A stretch of DNA of 64,000 nt. Origin: Gentiana macrophylla. Its lineage: Eukaryota; Streptophyta; Magnoliopsida; Gentianales; Gentianaceae. The DNA is taken from positions 63,963,824 to 64,027,823 of the forward strand of contig CM047807.1 of NCBI GenBank assembly GCA_026214975.1, in the 5' to 3' direction. The position numbers and the translations under genes are program-made. Below are positions 46,096-56,317 of this stretch, piece after piece. Under the pieces are notes generated by a model, which saw nothing but the letters and a program-made list of their open reading frames with translations, was not told where the DNA came from and did not search any database. Every line of letters starts with the position of its first letter. Within the stretch, counting starts at the first letter, position 1.

Positions 46096-48600
46096 TAACA
46101 GAACCACTTGGTTATTTTTAATGAAGGATAAATCTGAAGTTGGATCCATCTTTCAAGAGTTTTACAACATGGTCTCTACTCAGTTTGACATTAAGATTAA
46201 AATTTTGAAGACTGACAATGCTCTTGAATATTATGAGTCTAATCTCAGTAATTTCTTGATGAATAAGGGAATTGTCCATATCAATAGTTGTGTTGAGACA
46301 CCTCAGCAAAATGGGGTTGCTGAGAGAAAGAATAGGCACCTACTGGAAATGGCCAGATCAATCATGTTCACTACAAATGTTCCAAAATATATGTGGGGTG
46401 AAGCTATATTGACTGCCACATACTTAATCAACAGGCTTCCCAGTAGAGTGTTAGGTTTCAAGACTCTATCCAAACCTGCCGACCACACACTCCGCCTCAT
46501 TTTATTGCCCAATTGGCTCCAAAATGTTTGGTTGTCTTGTGTTTGTTTATATCCATGCCCAACACGAAGCAAACTTGATCCCAAAGCTCACAAGTGCATT
46601 TTCCTAGGGTATGCTAAGGACATGAAAGGTTACAAATGCTATTCACCTACTGAAAAGAAATTTTACAGCTCTATGAATATAAAATTCTTTGAAAGGACTC
46701 CCTACTACTGACAAGTCTCTCATCAAGCGATCAACGATGGAAATCTAATTGAAATTGATCTAAATCCGTTCCTCAACAAACTCTTAACCTCGGCAAGAAC
46801 TCCATCGAGACTCAAAGAGATCGAACCTCGGCACCCTCTTCGACCCAGAGCCTGCTGGACCTCGGCACCCCTGCGACCCAGAGCTGCTGAGCCTCAACAC
46901 CCTACTGACTCAGAGACTGCTGAACTACAGCACCCTAATGACATTGATGACAGACCTATTGCTCTAAGGAAAGGGAAAAGATCATGCACCGATCATTCTA
47001 TTCATACTTATTTATCTTATGACCAGATTGTCTCCTCAGTATTTGCTATGTTTACACAGACTGGACTCTCACTCTATTCCCAAAAATATTCGAGGCCCTT
47101 CAAAATGATAAGTGGAAGGTCTGCTTTTTAAAACAGAGATGATTGCACTCTGGATAATCATACTTAGGACCTCGCAACTCTCCCCAGGCAAGAGAAGACA
47201 ATTTGTAGATGGTTATTCACCATAAAATACAATGCCGATGGTACTATTGACAAGTATAAAGCCGATTGGTGGCTAGAGGGTTCACTCAAACTTATGGCAT
47301 TGACTATACAGAAACTTTTGCACCAAGAGCAAAGCTTAACACTGTCCGAGTCTTGATCTCTCTAATTGTCCCAACTTGACTGGCCTCTTTACCAATTGGA
47401 TATCAAAAACGCTTTTCTCAATGGTGACCTTACTGAGGAAGTCTACATGAATGTACCTCCTGGTTTTGTCAATCCCCACACTCAAGGCAAGGTATGCAAA
47501 CTCAGGAAATCTCTATATGGCTCAAGCAATCCCCTGAGCCTGGTTTGGAAAACTCACTACTGTGGTTAAAGCTGCTGGATTATCATCAATGCAACTCTGA
47601 TCACACTATGTTTATCAAGACAACCAACCAGAGAAGGTCTATTCTTATTGTATATGTGGATGATATCATCCTTACTGGAGATGACTCTACTGAGATCCAA
47701 CATTTGAAGACTCTCTACCGCAAAGGTATTCCAAGTCAAGGATTTGGGCTATCTTAAATACTTCCTTGGTATGGAGATTGCAAGAAACAACCAGGGTATC
47801 TCTATCTCTCAAAGGAAATATGTGCTGGACCCGCCAAGAAAATCGCATCTTTGGAATGCAAACTCTTTGTATCCCCAGTGAGACCCAGTAGTACCTCTGC
47901 CGCATGGTGACATTGTTTGTCGGGAAGGATCAATATCAAAGACTTGTAGGGAAACTCATTTATCTGTCCCATACAAGACCTGATATTGCATATAAGTCGA
48001 TCACAGTTAGCTTGATTCATGCATTGCCCTCTTGAGCAACATTGGGATGCTATGAACAGGATACCTTGAGGTACTTGAAATCCACTCACGGCAAGGCCTA
48101 CATTTCACCAAGTCTGTGAGAGATCTATCAAGGTCTACACTGATGCCGATTGGGCTGGCATCACATAGACGAGAAGGTCTACTACTGACTCATGTTCTTA
48201 TGTATGGGAAATCTTGTCACCAAGGAGCAAGAAACAACCTCACTGCTCTCCGAAGCGATCTTGAAGGCGAACTCAGGGCACTAGTTTTGGGTATTTGTGA
48301 AGCTCTATGGATAAAAAGGGTCCCGATCAACTTCAAAGCTTATTCAAAGACCCTATCACACTCTGCTTTGTGACAATAATTCAAAGATTATGCATGGCAG
48401 AGGGATCCATCCATCATGATAAAACCAAACATGTGGACATTGTGAGACACTTCCGGGGAGAAGATTGATGCCAAGATTATTCAACTCCAGTATGTTCCCT
48501 CGTTGAGACTGAGAATCCGATATTCTCACCAAGGCCATTCCACCACTTATGTTCAGCAGACTGAGTAGCAAACTTGGCTGTATAAACATATACAACCCAG
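46096..48600 (+). pseudogene. pol: Copia pol: integrase, RT, RNase H (broken)
   Basis: Integrase from WLFLMKDKSEV carries IKILKTDNA (second catalytic Asp) and TPQQNGVAERKNR (Glu), and the C-terminal KCIFLGYAKDMKGYKCY, up to the stop at 46709-46711. A Pro/Thr-rich linker (46712-47100) has stops. RT shows [27 protein letters not shown] and YVDDIILTGDD (about 47653-47685). RNase H shows VYTDADWAG (about 48130) and LCDNNSKIMHG (about 48362-48394). Several single-base frameshifts (about 47270, 47560, 47740, 48170) and stops break it. Family role: cDNA synthesis and integration. Confidence 0.87.
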
Positions 48601-48612
48601 TTTGAGGGGGGG

Positions 48613-48919
48613 TGTAGAAATATTACATATCAAATAGTATGTAATATTTATTTATTTTCGTGTATACATTATTTGTACACTTTAGTTGTAAAAGGACATA
48701 TTAATTGTGGTACATATAAACAATTAATATGTCAAACTCTAGTTGCTTTATGTCATAGACATACTTTTACTTTTCACATGCATGCTTGCCGCCCATCTAG
48801 TGGCCGCCCAAGCTAGCTAGTATCTCCCATCAATTGTAACTATTTATACTTCTTCCATTTGATGAATAAACTAAGTTGAAGTTTACTCAAGTATTATTTA
48901 CTTTCTCAAACTCTCTTCA
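48613..48919 (+). repeat. Short copia 3' LTR
   Basis: Starts TGTAGAAATATTAC right after the G-run and ends TCTCTTCA, about 307 bp. The 3' end is set by the switch to LARD-type sequence and the CA dinucleotide. No second LTR is in the window to confirm it. Confidence 0.65.
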
Positions 48920-49598
48920 AATGGAAAAGAAATTTTTCATGGACTTGGCCCAAGATGATGAAAAATGCGTGAAGCCCTTTTTTCCTAGGGTTTGGGGCGC
49001 ATTTTATTTATTATTTATTTTTGGGAAATTTGTTTTCTCAATAAATAATAAGACATGTGATTAAATTATTTATTTGTTAAATAATTTAAGGAAAAGGATA
49101 TCTCTTATATATCCTTATTTATTTTGGAATATTCTAGATATATCTTTTTGGAAAAAAGATTATTTCAAATGATTTTGTATTAATTAAATAAATCCTTGGA
49201 TGACAAGGATTACTCTCCTATATAAAGAGAGTTCTCCAAAGCCTTTTACAATCACATAACACGCCATTATTGGAAGAAAATATCTTAGAATTTTCGGCTA
49301 TTTTCCTTGGGTTCGAGTTTAGAAAAATTCGGGTTTTCTAGGAAGCATATCAAGGATGTCCGGCGGCAGGAAACACCATCCACCTGGTGTTGCTGGGAGA
49401 CACACGTTGGAAGGCTGTGGCTTCTCAACTTGCGTGGATACTACTTTTGATCTTGGAGTTAGCACCATAAAAAGGAAAAATCCAAACCCCCATGTAGTTT
49501 TTAATTTATGTTCTTTGTTGCGTTTAGATCTAGATCTGATGCATTCCGCTGCGTAATCGGGTCAATCTATGATTGACCCGACGATATTACATCTAACA
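48920..49598 (+). repeat. LARD-family LTR fragment (diverged)
   Basis: This aligns with the last ~650 bp of the LARD LTRs: ggcgc...ttatttatt, tataaagagagttctcc, ggaagcatatcaaggatg and gcattccgctgcg. It ends ...CATCTAACA at 49598. An 11-bp inverted repeat (TCGGGTCAATC/GATTGACCCGA, 3-base loop) sits where the other copies have the U5 hairpin. It represents a third, older or separate subfamily. Confidence 0.72.
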
Positions 49599-50326
49599 AA
49601 TATAATTAAGCGGGAATCAAGAATAAAATAAAGGATTATTCCCCTTATTAATATAGCTAACGGACGAAAATTCAATCCAAGGATTATCATGGCTATAAAT
49701 AGAAGGCATTGACAGACAAGAAAAGACACAAGAGAACGATCAAATCTGAGAACTTACAAGCAGAAACTCCGTCAAATTAAAAAGCCTTCATCTGTGACTA
49801 AAGAGAAATATCTAGTGATAAACTCAAATCTGAGAGCTACAATATCAACATCAAGCATTGAGATTGATCAACAAGTTTGGTGCATCCAATTCACTTCAAT
49901 CAAACAACTGAATCAGAGCCATCTGAGAAGGAGTTATGTTTGTGATAGCTGCTGAAGGATTTGTTTCCAAGGAGCAGTGAAAGAGACTGAGTCACTGATG
50001 CTGTTGCAGTCAGGGAGTGTTAGTCTTGAAGATTGTGAAGCTTGTGTAGTCAAGGACAATCATACTATTGTATCTGTGAAAACAATAGTGAATTCCTCCA
50101 ATCATCACAGGAGAATAGTGGATTAAGGGATTACACCACCCTGAACCACTATAAGCCTTGTGTAAATTTACCTTCCGCGGCCGGTTAACTCAGTTTGAGT
50201 ACAAGTCAGTTTGACCTTTACTCAGCTCAGTTCGCTTAACTCCACACAAGTTTAAAATCTAGTTTTTGGTGACAAGTTTATTCACCCCTCTCTAAACTTG
50301 TGTCAGCCTTTTTGACGGGACCAATT
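49599..50326 (+). repeat. Sirevirus LTR 3' fragment
   Basis: A TATA box (TATAAATA, 49694-49701) is followed by sequence similar to 7320-8193. It ends at aaacttgtgtcagcctttt...gacgggaccaa. The LTR start is missing. No primer site follows, so this is a truncated remnant. Confidence 0.75.
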
Positions 50327-50399
50327 GAAATCAATTTCTTGGCCGGACTAAACAACCCGCTCTGTGATCCCTTCACCGACAACTTATTTCGCAGGGTCC

Positions 50400-51430
50400 G
50401 TCCGAGGCCATAGCAAGTTCTTCAGCTGGGGTACTTCTTCAAATGAATCTCTAGTCAAGACGGCCTCATTGCGGGTCATGGGACAATGGAAGTCGTCCCA
50501 CAACCCAACAAGCCCATCATTTGGGGGGCAGAAAGGAAACAAGAGCCACATTAGTAACGCGTGAAGGGTGTGATCCGCCCCTGAAACCTCCCTTCCCCGC
50601 TCGCTGCGAGCTGCCTCTAGCGCCGGCTCCTACAGATTGTACAGTAAAAGTTTTATAAAACACTGGATCCAATGTACTTGAAGGGCCCGCTGCGGTAGCA
50701 GATGGGTCCGCGTCAACAGTAACTTTCTGCCTCTTCTTTCTAGGTGCCCTCAGACCAGGCTCTTTCTCATATTTGTCATCAGAAGCTGCAACAACAATAA
50801 CCCAAACCATACTGGGGGATGATTCTAGATTTTGGTCACTAACGTCTGCATACCTCTCTTTTGGCCAGTGGTTTGAACCTCTTCAACAATCTTTACCTCC
50901 TCATGTACCACGTTTGTAGGTGCATGACGAGTTTGAACCGTAGGCAAAGTAAATCGAGGACTCTTGGCCAAAGAAATGCTTTCTCTTCACTACCACATCG
51001 AGCTCGTCTGGAAAACTCAACCTGTCTTTCAATGGCATCCATATATCCTGCACCACGGAATGGAGCTCGGCATTCGAAAAATAAATATATCGCATAAAAA
51101 AAGACAGTGAAAAGTGATATGGGAAAAACCTAAACACTCCAAGGCAAATGAAGAAGAAACACATGAAGCACTTTAAAAAACACCAATAGAATCATGCATA
51201 GTGACGCATTCATGGAAAGAAAAACATGTTATTGAATGAGATTGAGGTAAAGAATCAAGAAATTCACCTTATTACTCTGGGAAATCGGATCGAAATTCGA
51301 GAATTCTCCGCAACTCAGCCGGAAACTACCTCCTCTCTCCCGAATCTTCAAGAAATGGCCAAAAATACTTCACCTGAGGAAACGTAGATTCATTAAGTTT
51401 TTTTAGTAGGGAAGGATCCCCATTTATAAA
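50400..51430 (-). pseudogene. Antisense extra ORF of Tat-like element (broken)
   Basis: Minus-strand coding pieces lie at about 51070-50900 (NAELHSVVQDIWMPLKDR, DELDVVVKRKHFFGQES), then after a one-base shift PTNVVHEEVKIVEEVQ, then 50810-50517 (RAPRKKRQKV; Gly/Arg-rich end GKGGFRGGSHPSR), and possibly LWDDFHCPMTRNEAV near 50500. The basic cluster looks like a nuclear signal, and the Gly/Arg tail looks like a nucleic-acid-binding tail. A TATA-like site (complement of 51421-51428, TATAAATG) lies about 350 bp upstream. Extra antisense ORFs of unknown function are known from Tat-clade elements; I assign this one by position. At least one frameshift and several stops are present. Confidence 0.5.
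51421..51428 (-). promoter_or_regulatory. TATA-like site upstream of antisense ORF
   Basis: The minus strand reads TATAAATG in a GC-flanked context (TTTATAAATGGGGATCC), about 350 bp before the first antisense coding piece. It is suggestive only. Confidence 0.4.
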
Positions 51431-51748
51431 GAAGCCTGAGCAGGAATAACATCGTTTCGAAATTCGAAACTCACTATGACGCATCCTTCCGGAATTAGAA
51501 ATCATTATTGCAGTCGTTATCAGAACCGTAAATCCAATCAAAGGACGTGACATGCTAGGATGTAACGACTACGTCAGACACGATATAAAGGTAATGCTCT
51601 TCAACTTGACTTATATGGATAACCATTGACATCGATCTGGCCATAGTGGCATGAAACAATATCTCAAACATCACTGACTCATATAGGTCTCATTCCTGTA
51701 TTACGCTGAATAGCCTGCCTATCATCCACGATGATGAATATAAGTCCA

Positions 51749-52263
51749 GTCTCTTAGGCATGGCATCGTACATCTACTCACTCTCGAGCGAAATGCCCTC
51801 AAGCCCGCTTGGTTTTTGCACAACATCATACATCTACTCGCTTTTGATAGAAACGCCCTTAAACCCGGTCGTTATGGCATGGCGTCACGTGGCTACTCAC
51901 CATCAAGCAAAATGCCTTCATGGCCAGTCTCTTTGGCATGGCATCATATGGCTACTCGTCAATCAGTGAAACACAATCAGGCTCTGTCACTATATGCACG
52001 GCACCATGCGGCCATATTCCTACGAGCGGAACGTATTTAAGCACGGTCCCTATATGCACAACATCAAGTGGCCATTCACCCACTAGCAGAACGCATTCAA
52101 GCAAGTCGCTATATGCATGGAACCATAGGTCCATTCGCCCTCGAACGGAATGTGGTGAAGAATAGTTTATGCACACTACCATGCAATCATTCAACCTCGA
52201 GCGGAACACATTCAAGCCTAGTCACTTTGGCACAGCATCATGTGGATATATGCATCTCAACAT
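51749..52263 (+). repeat. Tandem array, nine diverged ~59-bp units
   Basis: Unit starts are at 51749, 51811, 51868, 51927, 51984, 52046, 52105, 52165 and 52221. The pattern is gtcnctttggcatggcatca, then tggctactcaccctcgagc, then ggaacgcattcaagcc. Lengths are 56-62 bp (the last is partial) and divergence between units is high. The array continues no ORF. Confidence 0.85.
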
Positions 52264-52918
52264 AACCCATCCAAACAGGATGCTCTACAGCAGTTAGCCC
52301 GGTGCATGAAGAATCAAAATGAAAACTTACTAGCTCCATGACCTATCTATGTGCACGCCATGAATAGATCAATGAGTAGGGGACCATTTATACGCCAAGC
52401 CCAAAAAAGAGACCACGGATCTAGACCAAGCCAATGTGAAGGACTATAACCTGATAGGGTCCATGGCCTAACCAGTCCACCTCTTCATAATCTGGACCAA
52501 GCCGAGTGTAATCCAGCTCACTTTATACAATTACGATTATTGTCATTGGCTGGGCAACGGGCATCGATCAGCAAAACCTCCAGCTCAACACAAAGAAATA
52601 AAGGTCAACTAGCTCGCCCCACCTACCTGGTAGTCCATTAGCTCGGTTCAAAACCTCTTGAGTAGGAAACAGAGTTCACACATGAAGTTTACCGATGAAA
52701 AGCTTGCAACGTTTAATATCAAGCTCCCTCAGAAACCTTGTAATCAATTATGTCTTTATTGTATTATGCCTTAATTACCGCCTTTGTTACCGCCGACTCT
52801 AGTCCCTATGAATAGTGGCATCACCCCTTCCTTATAACTACGCTATCTTGTGTTGATCCCTTGAGGTCCAAGGGTACGTAGGCATTCTTTTAATGTCCCT
52901 GAAATTACTGTAAACTCA
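52264..52918 (+). repeat. Probable Tat-like LTR
   Basis: This is noncoding with a TATA-like TATGAATA (52806-52813) and the U5 phrase gggtacgtaggca (52871-52883). It ends near aaactcaaca (about 52921). I could not fix the LTR start or a polypurine tract. Confidence 0.4.
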
Positions 52919-53039
52919 ACACAATTTTCTTTCATATTGTTCTTACTCACTACCACAATATTACATGAGAAATTGCTCATTTTAATCCAGATATCCACCG
53001 CTAAATCAATCAAACATGTTTGTGATATTTTCAATGATG

Positions 53040-53345
53040 TCAAATGGTAATATGTCTACAACGTATGTGTCGAGATTTATCATTATACATACTACTCTGT
53101 GTCATTACTATAGCTGACTGATTATCGCAGTGTATGCTGATAGAACCTACTGGCTTAGACCTACAATGAATATCCTCAAGGAAATTCCTATGCCATTCAT
53201 CTTCTTCTTTAGCCGTATCCAATGCTATAAACTCAGCTTCTATTGCGGATTGAAATATGCATGTTTGTCATGTAAATTTCCAGGACACAGCTGCACCACC
53301 AATTGTGAATAAGTATCCACTAGCAGATTCAAATCCCTATACTCA
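53040..53345 (-). pseudogene. Copia RNase H relic, third lineage
   Basis: The minus strand reads GFESASGYLFTIGGAAVSWK (about 53337-53278), IEAEFIALDTAKEEDEWHRN, HCDNQSAIVMTQSSMYNDKS and RHIRCRHITI. These are copia RNase H motifs of a type different from SIRE and from 46096-48600. Only one in-frame stop (after SWKFT) interrupts this piece. RT and LTR are not found on either side. 52919-53039 to the left shows no further recognisable pol. Confidence 0.82.
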
Positions 53346-54364
53346 TACTCATCTTAACGGTATTTTTCTAATACTACTGGATATGTCGTATATCGCATCC
53401 CTATACTCATACTCATCATTGTATTGCCCTAAACCCAATCGGATTGGATCGAATCCAACCGAGTCGGATTATTTCCACTATGATTTATGTTTACACTTAC
53501 AACAGATGTATTTTTCTATTATTATACATTTGTTCGTTTAACAAACCAATTATGATATTTCATATATAATGACGCCCCTAGTTTTACTCTTTGATAGTGA
53601 AACCTTAATAGTGATTATTGTATCTTCTCGACTCACTTTAAATGGTTTGATACTTCAATATCTTTAGTCGTATGTACTATTAAGTAGGACATTAATATAA
53701 CAGTTAGACTAGCACATATTAGATGTCTTATATCTTATGAAAATTGTGATATATCTTATCTATCAAAGTGTGGGGACATTTGGACTTAAAGTGGACCTGT
53801 ATTGCAGAATGCGTATGTTACATTGACCAACTTACTTTATTAAGTGTCACACTATGTGACGGTTGTGTAATTATCCTTAGACCGGAGTCTTCATAACTTC
53901 ATGGTGTGGATTGTCAGGGTTTGATACTATTGAGGTTTCCCCTAATCACGGGGCGATCATGTGCTAGTGATTGGGTATGATATTGAAACACGCGTAGATT
54001 TATGTCATTTGTCTAGAAATTGTGTTTACTAATAATAGGAGTAAAAATCCAAAATGGCCTTCTTATAAGGAATGTCTTATTCTCGAACGTCTTCAAAAGA
54101 AGAAGTAATTTGTTACTTAGAGGGAATAGATTATCTAGATTATTTGATACGGTCGTTAATGTTTTGATACTCGAGTTAAGATCGTATGGATACTATTAAG
54201 ATCGTATGGATACAAGGTAACCACTTCACACGAATGGTTGGAGTAATAGCACATCAATCTTTATGATAATTAAGGATCATGACGTGTTGCTAGACGCTAA
54301 TCATGATCGTTAGGTGTGAAGGGTATTTTAGTAAATGCACTTTACACTTACAACCAACATATTT
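53346..54364. other. Unassigned noncoding stretch
   Basis: This kilobase has no coding trace. A ~20-bp direct repeat, ccctatactcatactcatc, occurs at 53335-53353 and about 53400-53418, and ttaagatcgtatggatac is nearly duplicated at about 54177-54213. The middle part (53840-54340) has the look of a worn LTR, but I find no partner in the window. Confidence 0.5.
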
Positions 54365-56128
54365 TGTTGGTCACGTGAAAAGGCTAACACAAGTTTAGAT
54401 GGAGGGTGAATAAAATTGTGAGCTAAAATCTTGATACTTGAAAACTAAAGTTAAATTCTGTTTTAAGCTTGTGTGGAGTTAAGCTAACAAAACAGAGTTT
54501 AAGTTAAACCGACTTATCATCAAACTGAGTTAACCGGCATAGGATATTTTAAAGCCTTCTATTAAAATTTCAATTATCAGTTTGTCTTGAAATATACAGT
54601 GCTAACTCAATTTCTGATGTTTGTTGAGTTGTGTGCTAGAACCTAAATACAATCGATAATTACTGAAATAATCGCTGTAAGTAAATGTATAAAATAAATA
54701 ACACAAAAACATGTAGAGTTTCCAGGTGGTGTAATCCTGTCAGTTCTCTCTTCTCTTGTGATGTTGGAGGAAATTAACTATTTTCTTGAGGTTACAGTTA
54801 CAAGACACAAAGTAAATTTAAACACTGATTGTCCTTGACTTTTCCCTAGCACACAATCTCCGAGCCTTAGTCCTTAACAGGTTGAATTGCTGTATCACTA
54901 TGTCTGCTGCAATGGCCCTTGAAGGGTTGAATTGCCTCTTCACCAGCTCATCACAAACACAGTCTTCCTGACTGCACCTAAGCTGTCCTTCACACCGTCT
55001 TGGTGTTTCACAGTCTAAACCTACGTATAAACAATGTTGAGACTTGACTTAATAACTATGATTCAACTAGTGATATAAGCTTCTTCTTCTGGATGTATAT
55101 AATCAATATAGTAAGCTTTGAATTCTTCAAGTGTGGATCTTGATGTCTTTCTTGAAGGTTTTAACACTTTGAATATATCTTGATATGGATCTTGCAATAT
55201 AGAATATACCAGGAGTTCTATTAGTTTGCAATTCTTCTTCCTTGAATCTATCTTAACAGATTTATCCTTAGAACTCCACACTTCATCTTGAAATAAATGT
55301 GATCTATTTATACTTGTTTTCCAACATTCAAATTTCAATCTTAATAGCTATCAATGGCTATTTGTCAGATTTCACTGACCGTTCTGACATGTCAATCCAT
55401 CATCCAATAAAAATGCTTGCTTTTCAACGTTTCGATTTTTCTTCAGTTCTTTGATGATTTATGCATTAAACTGAGTGTTTCGAGGTATTTCAGTTTTAAG
55501 CTTGTATAACTGAGTTGGTCAGTTTTCAATCTCCAACTAATGTAGAGCTTTAACTCAGTGTTGTACTCTTCTCCTAAAACTGAATACTCTAACTTTATCT
55601 GTTATTTATTGACTTGACTTGAGTACACCATATTAATCTATATCATCTAATATATCATTGTCTTATGTATCTTAGGTCTTCATACAAGATCTATAAAGTT
55701 AGTTCAGGCCCTCATAGACATACCTGAATTCCAACTTTACAATCTCAGCTTTGGTCTTCATAAACTGAGTTTGAACCCTCAGTTCTTCTATCTTCAATAA
55801 CTGAATCTGTTTCCCTCAGCCTTAAGCTTGTAGATATGTAAATGGAGTTTGATGCCTCAACACATTTACCTTCTTCAGACTTCAGTTTGATGCGTAAACT
55901 CAATAATCTCTTTAAAGTCATATTCTCAGTTTTGATCTGATTTTATTACAGTGCTTGTCTGATTTACCTAATATAGAGATCATACTCTAATAAATCCTAT
56001 ACATTCATTTATAGACATCTTTTTGCTTTGCACTATTTCAGCAAGTTATGGCACTTCATGAATGGGATATAAAAGAATAATTAAACAAGTGATGAATCAT
56101 CATCAAAACGTAAATATTATTTCCAACA
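54365..56128 (-). repeat. SIRE4 3' LTR
   Basis: The minus strand starts TGTTGGAAATAATA at 56128 and ends CCAACA at 54365, 1764 bp. The TATA box is the complement of 55305-55312. Both ends match the family. Confidence 0.88.
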
Positions 56129-56317
56129 ATATCCCCCGTTTTGATGATGCCAATACCCTCCTTAAAAGAAATGCAAAACATAAGGACAAAACAAAAGGTA
56201 ACACACAAAAACAAAGAGAACTGATACTTTATTGATTGGATCATTAACCGAGTTACACGGGTATTAAAATACAACAAGAAAAGTTTTGAAAAACTAAGTC
56301 TTCTTTTTAGTTTCTTT

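Larger units (their letters stand above)
46096..48919 (+). mobile_element. Non-Sirevirus Ty1/copia element, 5'-truncated
   Basis: The order is integrase core, linker, RT, RNase H, polypurine tract (tttgaggggggg, 48601-48612) and a short 3' LTR (48613-48919). There is no third ORF. Everything before the second half of integrase is missing at the SIRE3 junction. The RT motif is YVDDIILTGDD, unlike the YVDDIIFG of the Sirevirus copies. Confidence 0.85.
50327..52918 (+). mobile_element. Tat-like Ty3/gypsy 3' end (antisense ORF, tandem repeats, LTR)
   Basis: Three properties together suggest the Tat lineage: an antisense ORF upstream of the 3' LTR, a tandem-repeat array in the 3' untranslated region, and an LTR with a TATA-like site (TATGAATA, 52806-52813) followed by gatcccttgaggtccaagggtacgtaggc, a phrase of the type seen in Tat/Ogre LTRs. 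No pol domain of this element is present, so the assignment is by context only. Left and right ends are uncertain. Confidence 0.5.

Noticed and set aside
50861..51097. Plus-strand 78-codon reading
   Set aside because: It overlaps better-supported minus-strand antisense-ORF pieces and has no family motif.
50327..51700. Host gene with introns on the minus strand
   Set aside because: It was considered because of the TATA-like site and coding pieces. The plus-strand Tat-like LTR, the tandem array and frameshifts make an element-borne antisense ORF more likely, though a captured host fragment is not excluded.
51749..52263. CRISPR array
   Set aside because: Units are diverged throughout with no fixed repeat and unique spacer, and the context is plant retrotransposon DNA.
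53257..53541. 94-codon plus-strand reading
   Set aside because: It overlaps the copia RNase H relic on the minus strand and then runs into low-complexity sequence.
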